64,000 nt of DNA. Source: Azomonas macrocytogenes. GTDB lineage: Bacteria; Pseudomonadota; Gammaproteobacteria; Pseudomonadales; Pseudomonadaceae. The notes beneath the pieces are model-generated. The model made no database searches. It was not told the DNA's origin and worked only from the letters and a program-made list of their open reading frames with translations. How positions within the stretch are numbered: position 1 is the first letter of the stretch; every line of letters begins with the position of its first letter. A program made the translations under genes and the position numbers. The stretch covers positions 62,001 through 126,000 of the forward strand of contig NZ_JACHXI010000007.1 in NCBI RefSeq assembly GCF_014191985.1, given 5' to 3'. This document shows, in pieces, positions 38,011 to 47,677 of this stretch.

Positions 38011-38517
38011 ATGCAGCTTATACGTCTATTCGGCGAGCAGAAAAAAGCGCTGGAGGCATTCATCACCCGACGCACGGGGAGTTCGCAAGTGGCTGCCGAT
38101 CTCTCCCAGGAAGCGTTTTTACGGCTGGCCCGGATGTCTTCCGATCAGAAGATCGACAATCTGCCGGCTTTTCTCTTCACCATCGCCAGCAACCTGATCC
38201 GCGATTACCAGCGTCAGGCCATTCGTCATGAACAGCGGGAAAGCGGCGAACCGGGCGAAGACCTGCCATGTCCTGTGCGGACGGCGGAAGATCAGCTCGC
38301 TTACCTGCAAGAGGAAACGCTGCTACGCGATGCCATAGCCGCTCTGCCCGCGATGACCCGGCAGATTTTTCTGCTTTACCATATCGAGGAGCACTCTTAT
38401 AAGGACATTGCTGCCTGTCTCGGGATCACTCCGCGCAGTGTCGAATACCACTTGCGGCGGGCGTTGATCGATTGTCGCAGCCATATCAAGGCACGCCTGG
38501 CCAGCAGCTGCACCTAG
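38011..38517 (+). CDS. ECF sigma factor, FecI/iron-starvation type
   Basis: 168 residues. Region 2 is VAADLSQEAFLRLARM through LPAFLFTIASNLIRDYQR. Region 4 is LRDAIAALPAMTRQIFLLYHIEEHSYKDIAACLGITPRSVEYHLRRAL with the usual helix-turn-helix. This is the FecI group that transcribes siderophore-receptor genes on a signal from the receptor and FecR. The ATG at 38011 is chosen because the upstream frame extension lies over the promoter and Fur-like box. fecR follows after 61 bases. Confidence 0.92.
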   Translation: MQLIRLFGEQKKALEAFITRRTGSSQVAADLSQEAFLRLARMSSDQKIDNLPAFLFTIASNLIRDYQRQAIRHEQRESGEPGEDLPCPVRTAEDQLAYLQEETLLRDAIAALPAMTRQIFLLYHIEEHSYKDIAACLGITPRSVEYHLRRALIDCRSHIKARLASSCT

Positions 38518-38578
38518 GCAGCCATGGATAGAACGAAAGCCAGGCGTTGCTTGCCCTTCTCGCCCTTATGGAATTGCT

Positions 38579-39553
38579 ATGCACCATCCCCGGAACAATG
38601 ACAACGACGATGCGTTGTTCGCCGAAGCGACGTACTGGCATTTCCGCCTGCAGGCCGAGGATGTCACGCCGGCGGAGCGGGCTGCCTGCTCCGCCTGGAT
38701 TGCCTCGGGCGCAGCGCACGAGCAGGCCTGGAGTGAGGTGCAGAACCTGCTGGGCGCTCTGCATGAGCCCGCTCGCCAACTGCATGCCGGCGAACCGCGT
38801 CGGTCGGTGCGCAAGCGTCGTACCGCCCTGGCGCGCTGGGCCAGTGCCGCCGTTCTGGTGCTGGCTGTGGCCCTGGGCTTCAGCCAGACCCCCTGGTATG
38901 ACCGCCTAGGCGCCGATTACGTCACCTCGATCGGTGAATTGCGGCTGGTAGAGTTGGCCGATGGCTCGCGGCTGCACCTCAATACCGACAGCGCCGTACA
39001 GGTCGATCTGGCCGATGGCGAGCGGCAGGTTTGGCTGATGCGGGGAGAGGTCTGGTTCGACGTTGCCAACGATCATGACCGCCCGTTCGTGGTGCATTCC
39101 GCCGACGGCTGGGCCAGGGTGCGCAGCACTCGGTTCAGCATGGCGCGGCTGGATGGCGAAACCCGGATCAAGGCAGCTGATGGGCAGGTCGATGTCTCGT
39201 CTGGTGATGGTGCGCCGCCGGTTTCTCTCAAGGCCGGTGAGTCGGTGAGGTATCAAGGCCAGTATCTAGCGGCGATAGAGACGTTTGATCGGCATACCGA
39301 TTTCGCCTGGTTGCAGCGGCAACTGGTATTCCGCCAGCAACCACTGGCCAAGGTGGTGGCCGAACTCAATCGCTACTGGCCGGGCCATATCTTCATTGTC
39401 GATGAAGCGCTACGTACGCATGTGGTTTCGGGGGTCTTCGAGATCGACAAGCCTGAAGCTGTCTTCAAGGCGCTGGAGCACACGCTGGGCCTGCGCGTCG
39501 AGCGTTATACCTCTTATCTGCAATTGCTCCGGGAGCGCACAGTCTCCTCCTGA
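38579..39553 (+). CDS. FecR-type anti-sigma / sigma regulator
   Basis: 324 residues. The N-terminal cytosolic anti-sigma domain shows LFAEATYWHFRLQAED and the W-rich AWIASGAAHEQAWSEVQ. One membrane segment lies near residues 83-100 (ALARWASAAVLVLAVALGF). The periplasmic FecR domain follows (VTSIGELRLVELADGSRLHLNTDSAVQVD), and its C-terminal STN-like region (VVAELNRYWPGHIFIVDEALR) contacts the receptor. It should hold the ECF sigma factor until the receptor signals. The receptor gene downstream is broken. Confidence 0.94.
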   Translation: MHHPRNNDNDDALFAEATYWHFRLQAEDVTPAERAACSAWIASGAAHEQAWSEVQNLLGALHEPARQLHAGEPRRSVRKRRTALARWASAAVLVLAVALGFSQTPWYDRLGADYVTSIGELRLVELADGSRLHLNTDSAVQVDLADGERQVWLMRGEVWFDVANDHDRPFVVHSADGWARVRSTRFSMARLDGETRIKAADGQVDVSSGDGAPPVSLKAGESVRYQGQYLAAIETFDRHTDFAWLQRQLVFRQQPLAKVVAELNRYWPGHIFIVDEALRTHVVSGVFEIDKPEAVFKALEHTLGLRVERYTSYLQLLRERTVSS

Positions 39554-39573
39554 TCGGCTGCACAAAAAAATCA

Positions 39574-39608
39574 GGAAATTTTTCAGGGTTTTTTCCCGAA
39601 CGGTCGTC
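39574..39608 (+). promoter_or_regulatory. Possible FecI-type promoter of the receptor gene
   Basis: GGAAAT at 39574-39579 resembles the -35 of FecI-dependent promoters. CGAAC (39597) or CGTCC (39605) could supply the -10. Spacing to CGTC is longer than usual, so the assignment is weak. The placement, between fecR and the receptor, is as expected. Confidence 0.3.
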
Positions 39609-39705
39609 CTTGAGTTCAGAAGGCGCGAAAAATAACTATTTCCATTTATGTATGGCAAATAGTGCTGCGCCCCATATGACTCCGATCATCAGGGATTTTT
39701 GCATC

Positions 39706-42070
39706 ATGCACGATTCAAGCATTACCTGGCGGCAACCAGGGTTGCCCTCGCTACTTGCCCTTGCCATCGCTCTGAGCAGTGCCGGGTTGCCTGTTCCGGT
39801 ACAGGCCCAAAGTGCGGGTTCCGGCCAGTTGGAAAACCGGGTCTATGATTTCGATATTGCCGCACAGCCGCTGGATGATGCCCTGGCCGCGTTTTCCCGA
39901 ACGACGCGCATCCAGGTTCTGGTCTCTGGCGAGCTGACTCGTGACGTGGCCTCTCCCGGGCTGCAGGGTAGCTATGGACGCAGCGCGGCACTGAGCCGGC
40001 TGCTGGCCGGCAGCGGTCTGGTGTCGCGTTTTATCGATGACAATACGGTCACCCTGGAAAAGCCCGTGGAGCTGAATTCCACGATCAACCTGGACGCCAT
40101 GACTGTGGTGGATAACCAGCTGGGCACCATCACCGAAAACACCAAGTCCTATACGCCCGGAACAATCGCTACCGCTACTCGCCTGGTGCTGACGCCGCGG
40201 GAAACCCCGCAAACCGTCACCGTCGTCACCCGGCAGCATATGGATGACTTCAACCTCACCAATATTGACAAGGTGATGGACCATACGCCGGGTATTTCTC
40301 GGTCGACATTGGACAGTGAGCGCAGTGATTACTACGCGCGCGGCTTTGCCATTACCAATTTCCAATACGATGGGATCCCGATTCAGCGTAACTCTGCCTA
40401 TTCGTCGGGTAATACCTTAAGCGACATGATCGTTTATGACCGTGTCGAAGTAATCAAAGGTGCCAGCGGCTTGACCACTGGCGCAGGTACGCCTGGCGCA
40501 ACCCTGAACTTGGTCCGTAAAAAACCGACCGCCTACTTATCTGGCCATGTCACGGCAGAAGCTGGTACCTGGGATAATTACCGTACCGAGTTGGATATCG
40601 GCAATGCGTTGAATGAAAGCGGCACTATCCGAGGCCGGATTGCCGGCTCTTTTCAAGACAAGCAATCATTCCAGGATCATTACAAACGTATCAACAAAGC
40701 GTATTACGGAATCATGGAGTTCGATCTTTCCCCGCAAGATTTGCTGACCATGGGGTTCGATTACAATAAAAGTATTCCAACCGGTTCGAGCTGGGGTGGC
40801 GTGCCGATATTCGATTCCGAAGGTAACCGTGTGCATGTCAGCCGATCATTTAACCCCGGCGCCTCATGGAGTACCTGGGAACAATACAGCCAGTCATTTT
40901 TTACCCAATGGGATCGTCACTACGATAACGGTTGGATATCACGAGCTTATTATACCTTTCAGGTCAATGGTTATGATGCCGAACTGGGTTCGGCCTGGTC
41001 AGTACCTGATGTAGCAGATGGAGGCTCAAGCGGATTATCTGCAGGCCAATACCGAGGCAAGACAAAAAGCCATGCCGGGGAGATTTATGCCAGTGGGCCA
41101 TTCGAATTATTTGGCCGCGAACACGAGTTAGTCTTAGGCGTCAGCTATTATCGAAATCATTGGAAAGGCAAGAGCTGGTGGGATTATACAACATCCGGCA
41201 CCACCGCTATTCCCAATTACAACCAATGGAAAGGTGAGATCCAGAAACCGGATTGGGGCTCGGTTTCTGCTCGTCAAGACGAGCTCACCCAGCAGCGTGC
41301 GGCCTATGCCACCTTCCGCTTCAAGCCTACCGACGATTTGTCGTTGATCCTGGGCACCCGGGTTACCAATTATCACTTGACTCGCGATAACAATGCCAGG
41401 GAGACGGGAGAGATGACGCCTTTCGCTGGGGTTGTCTACGATCTTAACGACAATTATTCCTTATACGCTAGTTACACCGAGATTTTCATGCCTACCCCCA
41501 ATAAAGACCGAAGCGGGAAGGTCCTTGAACCGGATAAAGGAGATAGCTACGAGGCGGGGATTAAAGGGGAGTGGTTTAATGGCCGATTAAAATCAAGGAA
41601 TTTATGAGGCCTTAAAAGCTAAAACGAAGGGTATAGAAATAGAACTGTCTGGAGAACTTTCACCTGGTTGGAATATTCAAACTGGTTACACATATAATGT
41701 TATCAGGCGAGATGACAATAACAAGAAAATATCAACTGAATCACCAGAGAATTTATTCAAACTTTTCACGACTTATCGACTCCCAGGCAAGCTTAATGGA
41801 GTGACTATTGGCGGGGGCGCTGAATATCATGGTTCAACTTGGCGAGATGTCAGCAATCCGGGTAAGGGCTACGCATCAGAGCAGTATCATCAGAATGCTT
41901 ATTGGCTGGCCAACCTGATGACTAAGTATCAAATTACCAAGAATCTGTCGACAACGCTTAATATCAACAACCTGTTCGACAAGTATTATTTTACTAACAT
42001 AGGCTTTTATTCTCAGCGAGCCTATGGCGACCCGCGCAATATGATGCTGACGACGCGCTGGGATCTTTAA
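39706..42070 (+). pseudogene. TonB-dependent siderophore receptor with signalling domain, frame broken
   Basis: FecA/FpvA-type receptor. There is a signal peptide, then an STN signalling domain (FDIAAQPLDDALAAFSRTTRIQVL), a plug (TPRETPQTVTVVTRQHMDDF) and a barrel. The first frame stops at TGA 41605-41607 after GIKGEWFNGRLKSRNL. The barrel continues in another frame, open from 41591 to 42070, beginning GIYEALKAKTKGIEIELSG and ending with the usual aromatic terminal strand (MMLTTRWDL). At the junction a stretch that homologues have (roughly 20-30 residues, from memory) is missing, so an out-of-frame deletion is likely. ATG 39706 is a best guess at the start. A truncated product would lack the last barrel strands and should not fold. 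Confidence 0.85.
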
Positions 42071-42134
42071 CCCACCTTTCATCCTGTCCATCTCGGGCCG
42101 CCGGGAGGGTGGCTGCTCTGCTATCCTTATTAGC

Positions 42135-42653
42135 ATGGATACGACCCTACCTCTCGCACTGATCGTCGCCGTTGCTGAAAACGGTGTCATCGGCATCGAC
42201 AACCGGCTCCCTTGGCATTTGCCGGCGGAGCTGCGTTATTTCAAATCCGTCACTCTTGGCAAGCCGGTCGTCATGGGGCGCAAGACGTGGGACTCGCTGG
42301 GCCGGCCGTTGCCAGGGCGGTTGAATCTCGTGGTCAGCCATCAGGTCGGGCTGCATTGTGAGGGAGCCGAGGCTTTCAGCAGTCTGCCGGATGCCCTTGA
42401 CCGCGCCGGGCAATGGGCGCGCGAGCAGGGCGCCAGCGAAATCATGCTGATCGGCGGGGCGCAATTGTTCGCCGAAGCCTTGCCATTGGCCGGGCGACTC
42501 TACCTGACCCGCGTGGCGCTGGCGCCGGAAGGCGATGTGTTCTTTCCCGACTGGAACCAGGCTGCCTGGCAGCGGGTTTCCTGTGTGGAGCATGTCGCCG
42601 AGGAAGGCCGTCCGGCCTATGCCTGCGAAGTCTGGGAGCGCCTGGCAGGCTGA
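42135..42653 (+). CDS. folA: Dihydrofolate reductase
   Basis: NADPH-dependent reduction of dihydrofolate, 172 residues. N-terminal LALIVAVAENGVIGIDNRLPWHLPAELRYFK holds the substrate Asp/Glu region and the Trp loop. Cofactor motifs are VVMGRKTWDSLGRPLPGR and EIMLIGGAQLFAEAL. The gene works with thyA in folate cycling. It converges with the phosphoesterase gene at a 2-base gap. Confidence 0.97.
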   Translation: MDTTLPLALIVAVAENGVIGIDNRLPWHLPAELRYFKSVTLGKPVVMGRKTWDSLGRPLPGRLNLVVSHQVGLHCEGAEAFSSLPDALDRAGQWAREQGASEIMLIGGAQLFAEALPLAGRLYLTRVALAPEGDVFFPDWNQAAWQRVSCVEHVAEEGRPAYACEVWERLAG

Positions 42654-42655
42654 AT

Positions 42656-43123
42656 TTAGCCGAGCGTTACCAGTTCGCCTCGAACGTGTTTTCCCTGAAG
42701 ATGGAGATAGCCCATGCTGATCGGCAATTTGAATCGGCGCGGGCCGGCGCTGCCAGGGTTGAAATAGAGCACGCCGTCTTTTCTTTCGATAGTGGGTTTG
42801 TGCGAATGACCGGCAATCACCACGTCGACGTCTGGGCTGGCCGGATTGAATGCGTTGAGATCATGCAACACATGAATCCGCAGTCCGCCGATCAGTAGAT
42901 CGAGGCTCAACGGAATTCGCTTGGCCCATTCACCCTCGTCGTTATTGCCACGAATGACCGAGAGTGGGGCGATGGCTGCGAGCGCGTCGAGAATTTCCGG
43001 CCTGCCGATGTCTCCGGCATGAATCAGCCGGTCGCAACCGCGCAACGCCTGAATGGCCTCGGGACGCAGTAGCCCGTGGGTATCGGAGATCACGCCGATC
43101 TTGAAAATGACCGAGGTTGGCAT
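42656..43123 (-). CDS. YfcE-family metallophosphoesterase
   Basis: 155 residues. Metal-binding motifs of the calcineurin-like fold are complete: ISDTHG, IHAGDIG, IRGNND and VIAGHSHKP, with FNPGSAGPRR at the C terminus. Such proteins hydrolyse phosphodiesters in vitro; the natural substrate is not known. ATG 43123 has GGAGCC ten bases upstream, and an in-frame TTG earlier is ignored. Confidence 0.93.
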   Translation of the reverse strand: MPTSVIFKIGVISDTHGLLRPEAIQALRGCDRLIHAGDIGRPEILDALAAIAPLSVIRGNNDEGEWAKRIPLSLDLLIGGLRIHVLHDLNAFNPASPDVDVVIAGHSHKPTIERKDGVLYFNPGSAGPRRFKLPISMGYLHLQGKHVRGELVTLG

Positions 43124-43300
43124 AGTTGGCTCCAAGGTGTGTGCTCATATTGAAGCCTTATCGGTACCCACGAAAGATCCGGCTTGTGCCGGTCTTGATC
43201 GAGGGCGACAGTGCCGCCTTCTATCAGAGGTATTCACGCCTATCGCCCCGCACCTGCTTCACTCAACTCAACAGGATATGCATCGTTGAGGAGAAGCGCC

Positions 43301-44944
43301 ATGGACCTGCACCAGTACGCTGAAACCCACGAGGTGATCAACCAGGTGCCGCCTTTGGAGGGGGCCAACCTGTACCGCATCGACCGGCCGCTGCAGGAAT
43401 GGCTGCGCCGCTACGACGCTGACTGGGCGGAGCCACGATTGGATGCCTACGGTGCACTGGCCGGTGGGCCACTGCTGGCGGCGGGCTTTGCTGCCAACGA
43501 AAATCGCCCGGTGTTCCGCAGCCACGACCGCTACGGGCACCGTATCGATCAGGTGGACTTTCATCCCGCTTATCACGAGCTGATGGCTACGGCCATTGCC
43601 CACGACTTGCCGACGCTGCCTTGGCGCGAGCCACGCCCCGGCGCTCAGGTCGCTCGCGCGGGGTTGATGTACCTGCACAATCAGGTCGAGGCCGGTACAG
43701 CCTGCCCCCTGACCATGACGTTTGCCAGCGTGGCAACGCTGCGGCGGCAATCGGAGATCGCCGAACACTGGCTACCCGGAGTGCTGGCCGGCACGTACGA
43801 CCCGCGCAACCTGCCGATGGAGAAGAAGGTCGGGCTCACCCTCGGTATGGCGATGACCGAGAAACAGGGCGGCAGCGACGTGCGTGCCAATACCAGCCGC
43901 GCCTGGCCGGTCGGTGCGGCGGGGTCGGGACAGGCTTATGAACTGCTTGGTCACAAGTGGTTCTGCTCGGCACCGATGAGCGATGCTTTCCTTACCCTGG
44001 CCTATAGCAGCGGTGGGTTGTCCTGCTTCCTGCTGTCGCGCCACCGTCCGGACGGCAGCCGCAACCAGCTCTACATCCAGCGTCTGAAGAACAAGCTGGG
44101 TAATTGGTCGAACGCCTCCGCCGAGGTGGAGTACCGCGGCGCCCTGGCCTGGATGGTTGGCGAGGAGGGACGTGGCGTGCGGACCATCCTGGAAATGGTC
44201 GCTCTGACCCGCTTCGACTGCATGATCGGCTCCAGCGCGTTGATGCGCCAGGCGTTGACTCAGGCCCTGCACCATTGCGCACACCGTCTGGTCGGCGGCC
44301 AGGTGTTGGCCGAGCATGCGCTGATGCAGAACGTACTGGCTGATCTGGCCCTGGAGAGCGAGGCCGCGCTGGCCCTGACCCTGCGCCTGGCGCGGGCGCT
44401 GGACCATGGCGAGGACGAGGGCGAGCGACGCCTCGCCCGGTTGCTCACGGCGGTCGGCAAGTACTGGATCTGCAAGCGTACTCCGGAAATGATCGGCGAA
44501 GCCGCCGAGTGCCTGGGCGGCGCCGGCTATGTCGAAGAGAGCATCCTGCCGCGGTTGTACCGCGAGGCACCGGTCAACTCCATCTGGGAAGGCTCGGGCA
44601 ATGTGCAGTGCCTGGACGTGCTGCGCGTCCTCGGCAAGGAGCCGGAAACCTTCGCGGCGCTATTCGTCGAGTTGGGCGAGGGCCATGGCGATGTACGACT
44701 TCGGGCGCGCATCGAATGGCTGCGCAAGGCGCTGGCCGACCAGACCGAGATCCACTACCGTGCCCGCCGGCTGGTCGAGGAACTGGCCGTGACCCTGCAA
44801 GCCGGACTGCTGCTGGAAGCTGGCGAGACGACGGTGGCGGATGCCTTTATCCATAGCCGCCTCGGCGAGGGCGGCCGAGTCTATGGCACCTTGCCGTGCG
44901 GCGTGGACGTGGCGAAGCTGCTGGCACGCAGCATGCCCCTTTAA
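43301..44944 (+). CDS. aidB: AidB-type acyl-CoA dehydrogenase
   Basis: 547 residues. Flavin-binding acyl-CoA dehydrogenase fold: MAMTEKQGGSDVRANT is the FAD/substrate signature, and AAECLGGAGYVEES with LYREAPVNSIWEGSGNVQCLDVLR matches the AidB group with its conserved catalytic-region Glu. AidB protects DNA under alkylation stress in E. coli, with dehydrogenase activity that is weak on model substrates. GAGGAGAAG before ATG 43301 fixes the start over a longer frame. A strong hairpin follows. Confidence 0.92.
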   Translation: MDLHQYAETHEVINQVPPLEGANLYRIDRPLQEWLRRYDADWAEPRLDAYGALAGGPLLAAGFAANENRPVFRSHDRYGHRIDQVDFHPAYHELMATAIAHDLPTLPWREPRPGAQVARAGLMYLHNQVEAGTACPLTMTFASVATLRRQSEIAEHWLPGVLAGTYDPRNLPMEKKVGLTLGMAMTEKQGGSDVRANTSRAWPVGAAGSGQAYELLGHKWFCSAPMSDAFLTLAYSSGGLSCFLLSRHRPDGSRNQLYIQRLKNKLGNWSNASAEVEYRGALAWMVGEEGRGVRTILEMVALTRFDCMIGSSALMRQALTQALHHCAHRLVGGQVLAEHALMQNVLADLALESEAALALTLRLARALDHGEDEGERRLARLLTAVGKYWICKRTPEMIGEAAECLGGAGYVEESILPRLYREAPVNSIWEGSGNVQCLDVLRVLGKEPETFAALFVELGEGHGDVRLRARIEWLRKALADQTEIHYRARRLVEELAVTLQAGLLLEAGETTVADAFIHSRLGEGGRVYGTLPCGVDVAKLLARSMPL

Positions 44945-44956
44945 TATTCAATAGAA

Positions 44957-44989
44957 CCGAGAGCCGGTTTGGTAAAAACCGGCTCTCGG
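44957..44989 (+). terminator. Terminator-like hairpin after aidB
   Basis: A stem of about 14 bases (CCGAGAGCCGGTTT/AAAACCGGCTCTCGG with a short loop), 12 bases after the aidB stop and between convergent genes. No U-run follows on the plus strand, so termination may be weak or the hairpin may serve RNA stability. Confidence 0.6.
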
Positions 44990-45019
44990 GGTGTGAGTGA
45001 GCCACACTATGGCCAGCGG

Positions 45020-45394
45020 CTACGTAGCCAACGGCTTGACCCGCTTGTCCCGAATCCAGAGACCAACTTCATCCTCACTTAGACGAATGGATTGGAGGGC
45101 TTCGCCAGGGCACATGGCACTCAGTGACTGGCCGGTCAGCGGGTCGTACTGGATGCCGTGCATGGAGCAGCGCAGTTTTTCCGTCCCGGCATCGAAGATC
45201 ATGTCGTGTTCGCAGTCCAGTTCCCGTGGCATATGCACGCAACGATTCAAGTAGGCCAGGTATTGGCCCTGGTAACGAATGACGATGACCGAGGCAGGCT
45301 TACCGCCATGGATGACCTCGATGCGCAGGTGGTGGACTTCGGCAATAGCGTCCGGTGTGGCAACCCATATCCGTTTTTCATCGTTCATGGCCAT
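45020..45394 (-). CDS. Rieske [2Fe-2S] domain protein
   Basis: 124 residues, a stand-alone Rieske domain. The two cluster ligand sets are NRCVHMPREL (CxH) and CSMHGIQYDPLTG (CxxH). No oxygenase or reductase partner is adjacent; it could be a small electron carrier. ATG 45394 has AGGA upstream; ATG 45388 is equally in frame. The longer frame upstream runs into ilvD in another phase and is ignored. It is 91 bases downstream of ilvD, beyond the ilvD terminator. Confidence 0.88.
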   Translation of the reverse strand: MAMNDEKRIWVATPDAIAEVHHLRIEVIHGGKPASVIVIRYQGQYLAYLNRCVHMPRELDCEHDMIFDAGTEKLRCSMHGIQYDPLTGQSLSAMCPGEALQSIRLSEDEVGLWIRDKRVKPLAT

Positions 45395-45428
45395 GCCGGT
45401 CAATCCTTTGGGTGCGCCTGTGGGGCCG

Positions 45429-45459
45429 AAAAGCCAGAGCCCGGGCGGAGCGGGCTCTG
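45429..45459 (-). terminator. Terminator of ilvD
   Basis: On the minus strand CAGAGCCCG and CGGGCTCTG pair around a 7-base loop, followed by GCTTTTCGG. It lies 27 bases after the ilvD stop. Confidence 0.65.
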
Positions 45460-45485
45460 CTTGGCGAGGCGGGCTGGAGTGCGAT

Positions 45486-47324
45486 TCAGTCGCCCAGCAA
45501 GGCCTTGTTGCGCACCGCGCCCTTGTCGGCACTGGTGGCCAGCAGGGCATAGGCCTTGAGCGCGCTGGTCACCTTGCGCGCACGTGGCTGGGCTGGCTTC
45601 CAGCCTTGCTGGTCCTGTTCGGTGCGGCGCCGGGACAACTCTTCGTCGCTGACCAGCAGATTGATGCTGCGCTGGGGAATATCGATCAGAATTTTGTCGC
45701 CGTCGCGGACCAGACCAATGGCGCCACCGGCTGCCGCTTCCGGCGAGGCGTGGCCGATGGACAGGCCGGAGGTGCCGCCGGAGAAGCGTCCATCGGTGAG
45801 CAAGGCGCACTGTTTGCCCAGGCCCTTGGATTTCAGGTACGAGGTCGGGTAGAGCATTTCCTGCATGCCCGGGCCGCCTTTCGGGCCTTCGTAGCGGATG
45901 ATCACCACGTCGCCGGCCTTCACTTCGTCGCCGAGAATGCCCTTGACCGCCGCGTCCTGGCTTTCGAAGACCTTGGCGCTGCCCTCGAAGACCAGGATGG
46001 ATTCATCCACGCCCGCCGTTTTCACCACGCAGCCGTCCAGGGCGATATTGCCGTAGAGCACCGCCAGGCCACCTTCTTTCGAGAAGGCATGTTCGAGGTT
46101 ACGGATGCAGCCTTCGGCGCGGTCCAGGTCGAGGCTGGCCCAGCGTTCGTTCTGGCTGAACGCTTCCTGCGAGGGAATACCGGCCGGACCGGCCTTGAAG
46201 AAGGTCTGCACGGCCGCGTCCTGGTTGACCACGACATCCCACTTCTCCAGTGCTGCGCCAAGGGTGTTGCTGTGCACGGTAGGCACATCGGTGTGCAGCA
46301 GGCCGGCACGTGCCAGTTCACCGAGGATGGCAACGATCCCGCCGGCGCGATGCACGTCCTCGATATGGTACTTGGGCGTATTCGGCGACACTTTGCACAA
46401 TTGCGGCACCTGGCGCGACAGCGCGTCGATGGCGCGCAGGTCGAAGTCCACCTCGGCTTCCTGGGCAGCGGCGAGCAGGTGCAGGATAGTATTGGTGGAG
46501 CCGCCCATGGCGATGTCCAGGGTCATGGCGTTTTCGAAGGCTTGACGCGAAGCGATGGCACGCGGCAGCACGGATTCGTCGCCCTCCTGGTAATAGCGGC
46601 GGCACAACTCGACGATGGTGCGGCCGGCTTCCAGGAACAGCTCCTGGCGGTCGGCATGGGTCGCCACCAGGGTACCGTTGCCCGGCAACGCCAGGCCCAA
46701 GGCTTCGGTCAGGCAGTTCATCGAGTTGGCGGTAAACATGCCGGAGCAGGAGCCGCAGGTCGGACAGGCGCTACGCTCGTATTCCTCGACCTTTTCGTCG
46801 GAGGCGCTGCTGTCGGCAGCAATGACCATCGCATCGACCAGATCCAGGCCGTGGGCAGACAGTTTGGTCTTGCCTGCCTCCATCGGCCCGCCGGAGACGA
46901 ACACCACGGGGATGTTCAGACGCAGGGACGCCATCAGCATGCCGGGGGTGATCTTGTCGCAGTTGGAAATGCAGACGATGGCATCGGCACAGTGGGCGTT
47001 GACCATGTACTCCACGGAATCGGCGATGATTTCCCGGCTGGGCAGCGAATAGAGCATGCCGTCATGGCCCATGGCGATGCCGTCGTCCACGGCGATGGTG
47101 TTGAATTCCTTGGCCACGCCGCCGACGCGCTCGATCTCGCGGGCGACCAACTGGCCCAGATCCTTCAGGTGTACGTGGCCGGGGACGAACTGGGTGAAGG
47201 AATTGGCGATGGCGATGATCGGTTTTTTGAAGTCTTCGTCCTTCATGCCGGTGGCGCGCCACAGGGAGCGGGCACCAGCCATGTTGCGGCCATGGGTGGA
47301 GGTTTTCGAACGATAGTCGGGCAT
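45486..47324 (-). CDS. ilvD: Dihydroxy-acid dehydratase
   Basis: Fe-S enzyme of 612 residues in valine, leucine and isoleucine synthesis; it dehydrates 2,3-dihydroxy-3-methyl acids to 2-oxo acids. Cluster cysteines lie in [10 protein letters not shown] and [19 protein letters not shown]. The catalytic region is [23 protein letters not shown] near residue 520. AGGAAATATCC precedes the ATG. Its oxidation-sensitive cluster may relate to the Rieske gene next door, but nothing in the sequence shows this. Confidence 0.98.
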   Translation of the reverse strand: MPDYRSKTSTHGRNMAGARSLWRATGMKDEDFKKPIIAIANSFTQFVPGHVHLKDLGQLVAREIERVGGVAKEFNTIAVDDGIAMGHDGMLYSLPSREIIADSVEYMVNAHCADAIVCISNCDKITPGMLMASLRLNIPVVFVSGGPMEAGKTKLSAHGLDLVDAMVIAADSSASDEKVEEYERSACPTCGSCSGMFTANSMNCLTEALGLALPGNGTLVATHADRQELFLEAGRTIVELCRRYYQEGDESVLPRAIASRQAFENAMTLDIAMGGSTNTILHLLAAAQEAEVDFDLRAIDALSRQVPQLCKVSPNTPKYHIEDVHRAGGIVAILGELARAGLLHTDVPTVHSNTLGAALEKWDVVVNQDAAVQTFFKAGPAGIPSQEAFSQNERWASLDLDRAEGCIRNLEHAFSKEGGLAVLYGNIALDGCVVKTAGVDESILVFEGSAKVFESQDAAVKGILGDEVKAGDVVIIRYEGPKGGPGMQEMLYPTSYLKSKGLGKQCALLTDGRFSGGTSGLSIGHASPEAAAGGAIGLVRDGDKILIDIPQRSINLLVSDEELSRRRTEQDQQGWKPAQPRARKVTSALKAYALLATSADKGAVRNKALLGD

Positions 47325-47677
47325 GGATATTTCCTGCAGCTAATCAGGTTTGGGAGCCTGCCCGGGAGCTGCCAGGCGGCGGTCGGGCGACCTTGGCTGG
47401 CGGGTTCTTGGACGGACTCTTATTGGGCATTATGTTGAGCATAGCGCCGACGCGATGCAATTTGTCGCAGGGTCGGGCCGACAGGCCGCGTTCGGAGCGG
47501 GATCACCGCCCGTGCGGCACGGAGCTCATGACACCGCCGAGCCGGGCGGCAAATGGATGCAGGCAGTTTACGCGGGGCTCCGGCGGGGTGCCAGTGCGCT
47601 GCCTGGCTCCAGCATGCTGAAACCGGGACGTGGACTGCTGCAGGTTCGGGGCGCTCTGCATGTCGCGCCCCGGAGCT
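47325..47677. other. Intergenic region upstream of ilvD
   Basis: 353 bases between ilvD and glpD, both on the minus strand. It holds the ilvD promoter and the glpD 3' end. A GC-rich hairpin (GGGGCGC/GCGCCCC, 47648-47671) lies just after the glpD stop without a clear U-run and may be a weak terminator. I see no convincing gene or leader peptide. Confidence 0.45.

Noticed and set aside
45279-47438. 719-codon open frame on the plus strand
   Set aside because: It is entirely antisense to ilvD and reflects GC-rich third positions; no family motifs or ribosome site.
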